A stretch of 35,346 nucleotides of DNA from Gammaproteobacteria bacterium. GTDB lineage: Bacteria; Pseudomonadota; Gammaproteobacteria; Steroidobacterales; GCA-2729495. A model generated the notes under the pieces. The model was not told the DNA's origin. It did not search any database and saw only the letters and a program-made list of their open reading frames with translations. Every line of letters starts with the position of its first letter. The first letter of the stretch is position 1. The translations under genes were made by a program, and so were the position numbers. Below, one piece after another: positions 27,796-35,346 of this stretch. The stretch covers positions 1 through 35,346 of the forward strand of contig JAAERX010000105.1 in assembly GCA_024229935.1 (NCBI GenBank), read 5' to 3'.

Positions 27796-27813
27796 ATGAG
27801 TAAAACAAAATGA
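27796..27813 (+). CDS. Possible five-codon leader ORF of gor
   Basis: ATG-AGT-AAA-ACA-AAA-TGA ends with a TGA that overlaps the gor ATG (ATGA). An AGGAG at 27780-27784 is 11 bases from this ATG but 25 from the gor ATG, so the SD serves the minicistron better. The peptide MSKTK resembles the gor start MSKAY, as if the start region had been duplicated. Whether it is translated is unknown. Confidence 0.35.
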   Translation: MSKTK

Positions 27814-29156
27814 GCAAAGCATACGATTTGATTGCCCTTGGCGGTGGTAGTGCGGGTCTTGCATCAGCACAACGAGCTGCAGAGTATGGCGCCCGGGCAC
27901 TGGTCATAGAGCGTGGTTATCTGGGTGGCACCTGTGTAAATGTGGGCTGTGTGCCCAAGAAAGTAATGTGGCATGCCGCAGAACTGGCACAGGCATTTCG
28001 TGATGCCCCTGATTATGGGTTTACAGTAGATACACCACAGCATAACTGGGCAGCCTTAGTTGAGCGACGAGAGACTTATATTCGGCGGCTGAATGGCATT
28101 TATGAGCGCAACCTGAAAAAGCGTTTGGTTGATTGGGTAAGTGGTAGTGCCAGGTTTGTTGATACGCATACCCTGGAGGTGAATGGTGAACAATATACCG
28201 CCCCTAATATTATTATTGCGACGGGTGGTGAGCCCATTGTGCCTGAGACACCGGGTGCAGAACTGGGTATTACATCCGATGGCTTTTTTGCATTAACCAG
28301 ACAGCCACAGCGTGTTGCAGTGGTTGGCAGTGGTTATATTGCCATTGAACTAGCGGGTGTACTTGGTGGGCTGGGCTCAAAAACAGAACTGTTTGCCCGT
28401 AAGAATAGTGTCTTGCGCTCTATGGATGAAATGCTGCAGGCAGGTGCCATCAATGGATTAGAGGGGCACGGCATTAGCGTGCATCTGAATTCACCCGTGA
28501 GTTCAGTTAGCCAGGCGGCTGATGGCCTCAGCATGACTCTTGCGGATGGTTCAGTTACCGGCCCTTTTGATGTCCTGATCTGGGCAGTAGGGCGCAGACC
28601 GCTAACAGGTGATATAGGTCTGGAGCATACCGGCGTTACAGTCAACGAACAGGGCTATGTAACCGTCGACCGTTATCAGGAAACAAATACTCCAGGCATA
28701 TTTGCCCTGGGGGATGTTACTGGCCAGGCTGAACTAACACCGGTAGCCATTGCTGCAGGCCGTCGTTTAAGTGACCGTCTCTTTGGTGGCATGAAAGACA
28801 GGCATCTTGATTACACAAATATTCCCACGGTTGTATTTAGTCACCCACCTATAGCTACGGTAGGTTTAACAGAAGCGGCTGCACGTGAACAATATGGTGA
28901 TGCTGCAAAAGTGTATACCTCAGGTTTCGTGCCGCTTTTCTATGGTGTGTGTGAAAACAAAGGCAGGGCTGAAATGAAACTGGTCACAACGGGCGCAGAA
29001 GAACGTGTCATTGGCTGCCATATGATTGGCGCCGGCTCAGATGAAATTCTGCAGGGTTTTGCTGTGGCTATAAAAATGGGCGCATGCAAAAAAGATCTGG
29101 ATGATACGGTAGCCATTCATCCAACCTGCGCTGAAGAACTGGTAACGATGCGTTAG
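27810..29156 (+). CDS. gor: Glutathione reductase (NADPH)
   Basis: A 448-residue FAD disulfide oxidoreductase that keeps glutathione reduced. The FAD-binding GGGSAG is at 11-16. The redox-active disulfide is in GGTCVNVGCVPKK (C42, C47), and the NADPH-binding site is VVGSGYIAIELAGVLGGLG. ARKNSVLR shows the two arginines that select NADPH over NADH, as in E. coli Gor (VRKHAPLR). FALGDVTG contacts FAD, and the C-terminal AIHPTCAEELVTMR carries the catalytic His (H437) and Glu. Length is as in E. coli (450). The start has no SD at the right distance; translation may pass through a five-codon leader ORF. It converges with aroE with only five bases between stops. Confidence 0.96.
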   Translation: MSKAYDLIALGGGSAGLASAQRAAEYGARALVIERGYLGGTCVNVGCVPKKVMWHAAELAQAFRDAPDYGFTVDTPQHNWAALVERRETYIRRLNGIYERNLKKRLVDWVSGSARFVDTHTLEVNGEQYTAPNIIIATGGEPIVPETPGAELGITSDGFFALTRQPQRVAVVGSGYIAIELAGVLGGLGSKTELFARKNSVLRSMDEMLQAGAINGLEGHGISVHLNSPVSSVSQAADGLSMTLADGSVTGPFDVLIWAVGRRPLTGDIGLEHTGVTVNEQGYVTVDRYQETNTPGIFALGDVTGQAELTPVAIAAGRRLSDRLFGGMKDRHLDYTNIPTVVFSHPPIATVGLTEAAAREQYGDAAKVYTSGFVPLFYGVCENKGRAEMKLVTTGAEERVIGCHMIGAGSDEILQGFAVAIKMGACKKDLDDTVAIHPTCAEELVTMR

Positions 29157-29161
29157 ATTGC

Positions 29162-29980
29162 CTAAGGCAGTCTGGCCCGTACTTCAGCTGTCTCGGGCCG
29201 CAGGCCGCGCCAGATGGCAAATGATTCAGCTGCCTGCTCTACCAGCATGCCCCAGCCCTGGTAGGCCTGTTTACAGCCATGCTGTTTAGCCCAGCTTATG
29301 AAGGGCGTATCACGCATGGAATAAGACAGGTCGTAACAGACGGTGTCCGGGCTGAGCATAGAGGAGGGGAAAGGTGGCAGTTCGCCTTCCAGGCCGGCAG
29401 ATGTGGCATTGATAATCAGATGAAACTGTCGATTGTTCAGGTTGTCAAAACCGCAGGCATCAATATTGCCCAGATCAACAAAAGCATTTGATAGCGCCTG
29501 TGCTTTGTCAACGGTTCGGTTGGCAATTATTAGTTCAGCAGGTTTCTGTTCCATCAGTGGCGGTACGATACCCCGCGTTGCGCCACCGGCGCCCAGAATC
29601 AGAATGCTTGAATCTATGAGTTCAACATTCAGGTTTTCGCGCAGGTCGGCAATCAGCCCTATACCATCGGTATTGTCACCCTGTAGCTTGTCATCGTCTC
29701 CGCGGGTGATGGTGTTGACGGCTCCGGCCAGCTTGGCGCGGTCTGTCAGGGTGTCCATAAGCACCAGGGCATTTTGTTTATGGGGGACGGTTACATTAAG
29801 GCCACAGCCGTCTTCAGCCATGAACTCGGAAATCATTTCAGCAAGCTCATCTGCTGGCACATCAATGGCTTCATAGCTGATGGCTTCACCGGTTTGTTGA
29901 GCAAATAACTGATGAATAATAGGTGACTTACTGTGGGCAATCGGATGCCCTATAACAGCGTAACGATCCGGCTTAGCCAT
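29162..29980 (-). CDS. aroE: Shikimate dehydrogenase
   Basis: A 272-residue NADP-dependent shikimate dehydrogenase of the aromatic amino-acid pathway. The substrate-binding N-terminus shows VIGHPIAHSKSPIIHQLF (Ser17 and Ser19), GLNVTVPHKQNA with catalytic K68, and GDNTDGIGL with the catalytic Asp. The NADP-binding glycine loop GAGGATRGIVPPL is followed by IIANRTVDKAQAL, where Asn-Arg selects the 2'-phosphate. The C-terminal CYDLSYSMRDTPFISWAKQHGC and GWGMLVEQAAESFAIW are typical. Length equals E. coli AroE (272). The gene is convergent with gor, and its stop is five bases from gor's. It is divergent from tag across a 220-base spacer that holds a short palindrome. Confidence 0.97.
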   Translation of the reverse strand: MAKPDRYAVIGHPIAHSKSPIIHQLFAQQTGEAISYEAIDVPADELAEMISEFMAEDGCGLNVTVPHKQNALVLMDTLTDRAKLAGAVNTITRGDDDKLQGDNTDGIGLIADLRENLNVELIDSSILILGAGGATRGIVPPLMEQKPAELIIANRTVDKAQALSNAFVDLGNIDACGFDNLNNRQFHLIINATSAGLEGELPPFPSSMLSPDTVCYDLSYSMRDTPFISWAKQHGCKQAYQGWGMLVEQAAESFAIWRGLRPETAEVRARLP

Positions 29981-30111
29981 GGCATAAAGCTCGTATTAAG
30001 GTAGCAAACTTATGAGAATTGGATTCTACTCATTTCCGCTTCATTTGCTAGGCTTTAGTGGCAGGTGACTTTGGGCAAAGTATTTAGACTGCGTAGTTGG
30101 TCAAATAAAAA

Positions 30112-30124
30112 AGGGACTGACCCT
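30112..30124. repeat. Short palindrome AGGGACTGACCCT
   Basis: A 13-base palindrome (AGGG-ACTGA-CCCT) in the aroE-tag spacer. It shares the CTGAC core with the elements at 6846 and 14584 but has different, still complementary, arms. Confidence 0.5.
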
Positions 30125-30200
30125 GAATTGTCCGCAGAGGTAAATTTTCCTTTTGTGGCATATATAGGATCAAACTCCAAATCGTTCAATTTAGGCTTTA

Positions 30201-30797
30201 ATGTTGGTTAATAAAAAAATTATAAGATGCTCATGGAGCCTTGCTGTCAGTGATGCCTATCAGGCTTATCATGATAAGGAATGGGGTGTGCCGGCATATG
30301 ATGATCAGACTCAGTTTGAGTTTTTGCTCCTGGAAGGTGCTCAGGCAGGGCTGAGCTGGTCAACAGTTCTGCATAAGCGGGAGGGATACCGTAAGGCTTT
30401 TGCTAATTTTGACCCGATTAAAGTCAGCCGTTTTACAGACAAGCATCTGGAAGAACGTATACAGAATCCGGCGATTATTCGTAATCGCTTAAAAATTAAA
30501 GCAGCTGTAACTAACGCTCAAGCATTTCTTATGGTGCAGGCTGAATTTGGTAGTTTTAGTGATTACATCTGGGGTTTTGTGGATGGTATGCCGGTGCAAA
30601 ATAGCTGGCGTTCACAAAAGCAGATACCTGTAACATCACCTGCATCAGATGCATTAAGCAAGGACTTGAAAAAACGTGGCTTCAAGTTTGTTGGTAGTAC
30701 AATTATGTATGCGCATATGCAGGCAACAGGCATGGTGAATGATCATGTTACAAGTTGTTATCGGCATGAGGCTTGTCGGAAGCTCGGTGACAATTGA
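30201..30797 (+). CDS. tag: DNA-3-methyladenine glycosylase I
   Basis: A 198-residue Tag-family helix-hairpin-helix-like glycosylase that removes 3-methyladenine from alkylated DNA. All four zinc-snap ligands known in E. coli Tag appear conserved: C10 in IRCSW, H24 in YHDKEWGVP, and the His and Cys in GMVNDHVTSCYRH. Other signatures are FEFLLLEGAQAGLSWSTVL (active-site region with the catalytic Glu) and RNRLKIKAAVTNAQAF. Length is close to E. coli (187), with a short N-terminal extension MLVNKKI. TTAGG lies about five bases before the ATG. It is convergent with the subtilase gene; a 12-base palindrome CTACCGCGGTAG lies in the 53-base gap but has no T-run. Confidence 0.95.
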   Translation: MLVNKKIIRCSWSLAVSDAYQAYHDKEWGVPAYDDQTQFEFLLLEGAQAGLSWSTVLHKREGYRKAFANFDPIKVSRFTDKHLEERIQNPAIIRNRLKIKAAVTNAQAFLMVQAEFGSFSDYIWGFVDGMPVQNSWRSQKQIPVTSPASDALSKDLKKRGFKFVGSTIMYAHMQATGMVNDHVTSCYRHEACRKLGDN

Positions 30798-30850
30798 TTT
30801 AAGCAGTTGTTTATAAAACTACCGCGGTAGCCTGGAGAAGGGCATTAGGG

Positions 30851-33800
30851 CTAGGGGAATATATGATTACTGTCTGCTTCGACAATAGTGACAGCCTCGA
30901 TGGTTTCCCCGTCTGTACTATGCGTAATTCCACCCAGCCATAGCCCATCAGGCAAGTTTAGCCACTCAGCATTCATATCCACAGTGGTGTTCTGGGCTGC
31001 AAAAGCGGGTATGCCCGTTATGCTTAGATTGCCCACGTCATTGTCGCCGGCCATATTTTTGGCGCCAAAAGACCAGACATAGAGTCTGAATTTGGCACCT
31101 TCGCCGCCGGTTAGCTCATCTGTTTTGTAGCCATGCACATCAATAAGGTAAGTGCCTGCAAGCAGGTCAAATTGATCAACATCAATTTGTTCATCTGAAG
31201 TGTCTTCATTCCGGCTATAGCCAGCCAGTTCCACATCTGTTTGATCACATGCCTGTCCTTCCGGTGCGCAGTACCAAAGAACAAGATCAAGGTCATCATC
31301 ACCATCTGTGAGTTCATCGTATAAGGCAACGCGCAGATGCAGGTTGTCTTCAGCAGGCACACTGATTGTAAACCGTTGCACAGATCCGGTGGGCAGCCAG
31401 GCAGATGCAGGCACGGTGTAGTCATAATCATTTTCTGCAGCATTTACGATGCTTCGTGTAGTGGTGTTGGTGCAAATGCTGTCATTAAGATTGTTATCTG
31501 GTAATACACATGGCAGGTAAAGTCCGGTGGTTTCGGCCATGTAGCTGCCATCATAGCCAAATGAAACTGGCATGGTTGCTGTGCCTGTGGTGCCGGTTCC
31601 GGTGATATTCTCAGGCACCTCAAAATAGCTGGGGCGCACAGCAAAAGGGGTGTAGACCTCATGAGTAGGGCTGACCCATGTAAGACTGCCAAATAACCAG
31701 TTATTGAGCTCAGAACCAGTGCCGGTAACGTGAATGGTGTATTCCAGCGTGTCATCCGTACCCATGACCAGGCTGTCGGGAGTGACCTCAACACCTATAC
31801 CTGCAGGGATATCCAGTACGGCCTGGTAGGTGGCAGGAGCGCCATGATTTCTGACTTCTCTGGTGACTATATCTTCATTCACCAGATCGGGCAGTAACAA
31901 AGAAGGCAAATTGATATCTTTTGCTTCAAGTGGTCCGTGACTATCAAGTAGCGCCTGACAATCAACAGTGTCCCCTATGTACAGGTCCTCCGTACATAAA
32001 AATAAATAATATTGATTTGTTTGTGGCCCAATGGTTGGATCAGTTGCTGTATCAAAGAGCAGGCCAGGGTCCACTGCCTTGTTAGGCACGATATGTCCGG
32101 CACCAATATCAAACGGGTTTGTCTCAGTAGCATTATCATCAAGCAGAATATTCTGTCGGGCTGTAGTCATAAGCGCTGACTTAATTTCAGCTACAGACCA
32201 GTCAGGATGAGCTTCTTTGATAAGAGCGGCAATGCCGGCTACATGTGGAGCTGCCTGTGATGTGCCTGATAGGTACTGGTAATCTTCTCCACGGAAGCCA
32301 TTGGCAACATCACGTGAGTGGGCACCCAGAATCGCAACACCCGGTGCAACGACATCAGGCTTAAGAAAATCCGGGTCAGGTCCACGGCCGGAAAAAGCAG
32401 ATAGCAGATTGCCCGTTTCTTTGAAGGTAATCAGGATACTTTTGTCGAGTGTAATCTCAACTGTATTATTGGTAAGTAGCTTGTCGCGTATTAGCTGGCC
32501 ATCAGCCTGGCCAATCATGACAGCAGGTATGCTGATGCCGGTTGAATCACCGGCCATAGTGATCAGCTCAATATCATTGCTGAAGACGATAACAGCAATC
32601 GCGCCTGCATCCTGTGCGTTACTAACCTTTACATCAAAGTCACAGCCACCGCGTTGTATGTATGCGATATTGCCCGTAATTTCACTGCTATTTGTTAGTT
32701 TATTGCAGCCGTCATAAACGGTACCAACTGCATCACTATCTGTTTGGGTGGAACCATCATTTGCAAGTATTAACTGAGCAGTTATAGGTTCGCCATCCGA
32801 TAGTCTAGGAGTGAAGCTGGCTTCTTTACTTTCATAATTGGCCGCAATAGATTCAGGTTGGTTCACACGTAACCCTTCTGAAACTCGCGTGCCAGTGCGG
32901 CTGGTTGCACCGACCCCGATAACCCAGGGGGTGGCACCAGGTGACTGTATTGTCCCCCAGTCCTCTTTGCCATCATTACCCACAGCTACTGCGCTGACGA
33001 TGCCAAGATCTGCAGCTCGAAGTAAAGCCAGGTCATCCGGATCATTCAGGCTGTAGTCAAGACTACCAATGGAATAATTAATGATGTCCACGCCATCTGA
33101 GATGGCATCTTCAATCGCCATGGTGAGATCAGCGAGGGAGCAAATAGCGCGGGTGGCTTTATCCTCCAGCCAACAGGCTTTATAGACAGCCACACGAGCC
33201 CGAGGTGCCATGCCTTGTAAGCGACCTACTTTTTTGCCAAAAATACTTGCCTCTACAGGGTTACCAGCTGCGATGGATGCAATATGGGTGCCATGTCCAT
33301 CGACATCAGCGGCTGACAGTGGGTCATTCGGGTCGACACTTTCTGCAATGGCATCAAAGCCGTCGCGATAATACCGCGCACCAATAAGTTTGTTGTTGCA
33401 GTCATCAGCTGCAAAATCTTCGCCAGCCTGACAGATGCCCTGCCAGGTATCGGGTGCTTTGCCATAGACAATTTTGCCGGGCTTGCGATATTTCTTACAC
33501 AGAAAGCGGCCTAAAAAAGAAGTTTCTGCCCATTCCCATTGGCATAGTTTGGGCACTTTCCTGATCTGTTCACGATCGGAAACACTTGGGTGTTTGGGTG
33601 CGATACCACTGTCAATAATACCAATGATGATGTCTTCACCTTGCAGACCAAGATCGGTAGAAAGCCCACTGTCTGCATCAAATAAACCTAAAAATTCTGG
33701 ACTGTAATTGGTTGTTACAGACCGAGGCCGGTCTTCCCATACACCTATAACACCTTTACGTAGACGCATTTGCCCCGCTTCAGTGGGCGTCATTAAGATG

Positions 33801-34186
33801 GCAAAGCCGTTGAAGGCAAGGTTGTAGCTATATATGCGGTTATGCAGAATGTTGGCGTGCAGAAGCAGGCGATCCTGTCTGGCCTGTAAGCGATAAACGT
33901 GTTGTTGTACATGGCCATCATTGGGGTCAAACCGGTTTGGTTTGTGCTTGCTACCACGCCGGCGTTTGCGTTCCTTCTCTTCGGTCGCTGCATAAATGGC
34001 AACAGCTGGCGCCTCATCCATCTGGACGATGTACAGGCGCTTTGCTGCGTTGACAGGGGTGAATGATGAGCGGGCAATAGTACGGTGAGGGGTTTCACGC
34101 ACACCTGCATTAGCTGTCAGGCATGTAATACACAGCGTAAGTGCCATGAATAATTGTTGAGCTGTGGGGGTGTGGTTCCTGTGCAT
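30851..34186 (-). CDS. Secreted subtilisin-like serine protease (S8) with PA domain
   Basis: An 1111-residue exported protease. A signal peptide occupies about 1-27 (LFMALTLCITCLTANA|G). A propeptide with an I9-like fold (about 50-155: RLYIVQMDEAPAVAIY..YNLAFNGFAILMTPTEAGQMRLRKGVIGVWEDRPRS) probably chaperones and inhibits the enzyme; it includes a very basic KERKRRRGSKHK stretch. The catalytic triad is D192 (GIIDSGI), H298 (DVDGHGTHIAS) and S643 (LSGTSQAAPHVAG), with oxyanion N404 (AVGND). A protease-associated domain (about 480-575) is inserted before the Ser. The C-terminal ~400 residues are beta-rich: an Fn3-like part, then a Ppc-like domain (RFTISVPAEDNLHLRVALYDELTDGDDDLDLVLW) that may guide secretion or surface binding. 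It is probably a digestive or scavenging enzyme. The 148-base region upstream separates it from tsaC, which lies on the same strand. Confidence 0.94.
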   Translation of the reverse strand: MHRNHTPTAQQLFMALTLCITCLTANAGVRETPHRTIARSSFTPVNAAKRLYIVQMDEAPAVAIYAATEEKERKRRRGSKHKPNRFDPNDGHVQQHVYRLQARQDRLLLHANILHNRIYSYNLAFNGFAILMTPTEAGQMRLRKGVIGVWEDRPRSVTTNYSPEFLGLFDADSGLSTDLGLQGEDIIIGIIDSGIAPKHPSVSDREQIRKVPKLCQWEWAETSFLGRFLCKKYRKPGKIVYGKAPDTWQGICQAGEDFAADDCNNKLIGARYYRDGFDAIAESVDPNDPLSAADVDGHGTHIASIAAGNPVEASIFGKKVGRLQGMAPRARVAVYKACWLEDKATRAICSLADLTMAIEDAISDGVDIINYSIGSLDYSLNDPDDLALLRAADLGIVSAVAVGNDGKEDWGTIQSPGATPWVIGVGATSRTGTRVSEGLRVNQPESIAANYESKEASFTPRLSDGEPITAQLILANDGSTQTDSDAVGTVYDGCNKLTNSSEITGNIAYIQRGGCDFDVKVSNAQDAGAIAVIVFSNDIELITMAGDSTGISIPAVMIGQADGQLIRDKLLTNNTVEITLDKSILITFKETGNLLSAFSGRGPDPDFLKPDVVAPGVAILGAHSRDVANGFRGEDYQYLSGTSQAAPHVAGIAALIKEAHPDWSVAEIKSALMTTARQNILLDDNATETNPFDIGAGHIVPNKAVDPGLLFDTATDPTIGPQTNQYYLFLCTEDLYIGDTVDCQALLDSHGPLEAKDINLPSLLLPDLVNEDIVTREVRNHGAPATYQAVLDIPAGIGVEVTPDSLVMGTDDTLEYTIHVTGTGSELNNWLFGSLTWVSPTHEVYTPFAVRPSYFEVPENITGTGTTGTATMPVSFGYDGSYMAETTGLYLPCVLPDNNLNDSICTNTTTRSIVNAAENDYDYTVPASAWLPTGSVQRFTISVPAEDNLHLRVALYDELTDGDDDLDLVLWYCAPEGQACDQTDVELAGYSRNEDTSDEQIDVDQFDLLAGTYLIDVHGYKTDELTGGEGAKFRLYVWSFGAKNMAGDNDVGNLSITGIPAFAAQNTTVDMNAEWLNLPDGLWLGGITHSTDGETIEAVTIVEADSNHIFP

Positions 34187-34334
34187 GCTTCAGCTACTGT
34201 GTTGTTCCCCTGATACCCAGCCTGTCTTAGATAAGCGGTAGTGGTTTGTAATTTCTTATTTTTTCAGGCACTTGGATGTCGCTCCAGATGGCCTAATGTG
34301 CTTATGTTACCCAATTCAGGCCTGAACTGCTGTA

Positions 34335-34892
34335 TCAGGCGGGTCTCAATACCTGGTTATCTTCTGCCCTGCGTATTTCTGAGGCGCCTGAGGCCTTTCC
34401 CAGTGCTCCGGAAACAACATAATCGATTTTGGGTCCCAGAAACTTCCTGACACTCAGGGCAGTACGTGCAGATGGCCTGCCGGCTCGGTTAGCGCTGGTT
34501 GATACCAGTGCTGTATGTGTTGCGTCACATAATGCAGTCACTACGGGGTGTGTGCTGATACGGACAGCTAGTGTCGCTCGCCCACCGGTGAGCCAATCCG
34601 GCGTAGCTGGTTTGGCTGTTACCACCCAGGTTACCGGATAGTTGGTTTTTTGCTGTAAAGCAGATAATTCCTTCTTACTGGGTGACAGCCATTCTTCCAG
34701 CAGGGCATAGTTGGGACTGACCAGAATAAATCCGGCACTCAGGCTGCGTGACTTGATATCAAGTATGCGCGTTATTGCATCTGAATTACCGGGGAGGCAT
34801 CCAAGGCCGTAGACACCTTCAGTTGGGTAGGCAACGACGCCGCCTTCTAGCAGTATGTCTGCCGCTTTTCTGATAGAGAATGGGGATGTCAT
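34335..34892 (-). CDS. tsaC: Threonylcarbamoyl-AMP synthase
   Basis: A 185-residue YrdC/TsaC protein that makes L-threonylcarbamoyladenylate from threonine, bicarbonate and ATP for t6A37 of ANN-decoding tRNAs. Family motifs: VVAYPTEGVYGLGCLPGN, the K-x-R nucleotide-binding site in DIKSRSLSAGFILVS, YPVTWVVTAKP, LAVRISTHPVVTALC and LVSTSANRAGRPSA. It is the short form without the C-terminal domain of Sua5, as is usual in gammaproteobacteria (E. coli 190). The ATG at 34892 is the natural start. It lies downstream of topA on the same strand, the common neighbourhood, although dprA, which often sits between them, is absent. Confidence 0.95.
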   Translation of the reverse strand: MTSPFSIRKAADILLEGGVVAYPTEGVYGLGCLPGNSDAITRILDIKSRSLSAGFILVSPNYALLEEWLSPSKKELSALQQKTNYPVTWVVTAKPATPDWLTGGRATLAVRISTHPVVTALCDATHTALVSTSANRAGRPSARTALSVRKFLGPKIDYVVSGALGKASGASEIRRAEDNQVLRPA

Positions 34893-34949
34893 GAGGTTAC
34901 TTTACTGCAATTGCCAGGCTGTTGGGGCAGAGTTTCCTGCCGTATAAAA

Positions 34950-35015
34950 CTATGGGAGCGGCTTTAATTAGGCTACATCCAACATCGGTTGGTCACGACT
35001 GAGGTTGTTTCTACA
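34950..35015. repeat. Degenerate REPIN in the topA-tsaC spacer
   Basis: TATGGGAGCGGCTTTAATTA (from 34951) and an inverted arm ending at about 35015 (reverse complement GTAGAAACAACCTCAGTCGT) match the REP family loosely: several substitutions, but the same length and orientation. It is probably a decayed copy. Confidence 0.5.
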
Positions 35016-35045
35016 GGGAATATCAGGGGAAAGTGTCCGCAGTGA

Positions 35046-35346
35046 TTAACTGTTATTGCTGTCGACAGCATCAGGTACTGATTGTGCAGCAGCAGTTTTC
35101 TTAGCGGTTTTTTTTGTAGTCTTCTTTTTGGTTTTTTTCTTGGCTTTCTTCTTACGTTTTTTCTTGGCTTTCTTCTTAGCTTTCTTCTTAGCTACTTTTT
35201 TCTTGGTTTTCTTTTTCTTGCCACGTCGGACAGGGGCTTTCTCAAGCATATCCTTGCACTCTTCGAGTGTCAGGGTATTAGGCTCGCGGTCTTTCGGTAT
35301 GCGGGCATTTTTTTCCTTATTAGTGACGTATGGGCCGTAGCGACCA
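35046..35346 (-). CDS. topA: DNA topoisomerase I, C-terminal fragment with lysine-rich tail
   Basis: The 3' end of topA, cut by the window edge; about 99 codons are visible. The frame reads in from 35345 with GRYGPYVTNKEKNARIP and EPNTLTLEECKDMLEKAP. This is the GR(F/Y)GPYV motif of the C-terminal topoisomerase repeats found in most proteobacterial TopA except E. coli-like ones. TopA relaxes negative supercoils behind RNA polymerase and the replication fork. After RRG comes a tail of about 42 residues with 29 lysines (35219-35094) built from AKKK-like units, then AAAQSVPDAVDSNNS and the stop. Such tails bind DNA nonspecifically and in actinobacterial TopA raise processivity; here that role is inference. 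The N-terminal Toprim and catalytic Tyr regions lie outside the window. tsaC follows on the same strand. Confidence 0.92.
   Translation of the reverse strand, partial: GRYGPYVTNKEKNARIPKDREPNTLTLEECKDMLEKAPVRRGKKKKTKKKVAKKKAKKKAKKKRKKKAKKKTKKKTTKKTAKKTAAAQSVPDAVDSNNS
35094..35219 (-). repeat. Low-complexity lysine-coding tract in topA
   Basis: A purine-rich tract on the coding strand, made of imperfect 12-base units encoding Ala-Lys-Lys-Lys and Thr-Lys-Lys-Lys. Adjacent near-identical units (around 35165-35192) make replication slippage and length variation between strains likely. On the plus strand it appears as a Phe-rich open frame, which is not a gene. Confidence 0.75.

Noticed and set aside
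29433-29876. 147-codon plus-strand open frame
   Set aside because: It is antisense to the well supported aroE and has Ser/Arg-rich, compositionally odd sequence: a shadow frame.
30819-30830. CTACCGCGGTAG palindrome between tag and the subtilase gene
   Set aside because: A perfect 12-base palindrome but no loop or T-run; too short and isolated to call a terminator or operator.
32301-32717. 138-codon plus-strand open frame
   Set aside because: It is antisense to the catalytic and PA-domain region of the subtilase, without an RBS or recognisable family.
35056-35340. Phe-rich plus-strand open frame resembling a membrane protein
   Set aside because: It is the complement of the lysine-rich topA tail; the topA frame carries the recognised GRYGPYV motif.

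Overview
The window reads as chromosomal DNA of a gammaproteobacterium, by eye of moderate GC. The evidence is the block rsmG-parA-parB-atpIBEFHAGDC-glmU-glmS (typical near the origin in this class), proteobacterial Tag, PrlC, Gor and TsaC, and REP-type palindromes. I cannot name a genus. I see no tRNA, rRNA, CRISPR array, insertion sequence, transposase or prophage.

Layout. (1) 1-4008: the 3' end of a peptide ABC-transporter ATPase gene (oppF/dppF type), a leftward gene for a large Cys-rich secreted protein of unknown role, and an acuI/yhdH-type acryloyl-CoA reductase gene. (2) 4092-18067: rsmG, parA, parB, the complete nine-gene ATP synthase operon behind a good sigma70-type promoter (6891-6919), then glmU and glmS. 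This strand is interrupted repeatedly by REP-like palindromes, including two inside the atp operon. The usual mnmG neighbour of rsmG is absent. (3) 18068-19111: gene-poor. It holds an 88-codon membrane ORF and a possible 31-codon membrane-peptide gene with its own ribosome binding site, a 7-bp palindrome upstream and a clear intrinsic terminator. (4) 19112-21674, leftward: a cytochrome c/sorbosone-dehydrogenase-like periplasmic enzyme and a probable outer-membrane beta-barrel. (5) 21824-23609, rightward: a four-gene cluster of two small unknown proteins, a VanY-type carboxypeptidase without a signal peptide, and a cupin. (6) 23647-35346: an HD-domain hydrolase, xthA overlapping prlC, gor with a possible five-codon leader ORF, aroE, tag, a 1111-residue secreted subtilase, tsaC, and the 3' end of topA encoding a strongly lysine-rich tail.

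How the genes fit together: most are housekeeping, covering chromosome partition (ParAB), rRNA methylation (RsmG), ATP synthesis, UDP-GlcNAc supply (GlmU, GlmS), DNA repair (XthA, Tag), thiol redox (Gor), aromatic biosynthesis (AroE), tRNA t6A (TsaC) and supercoiling (TopA). The less ordinary content is the intergenic structure (a GTAGGAGCGACTTTAGTCGC repeat family and a second covarying palindrome family), the tiny-peptide transcription unit, the unknown small-gene pair and the lysine tail of TopA. I found no convincing large undescribed multi-gene system.
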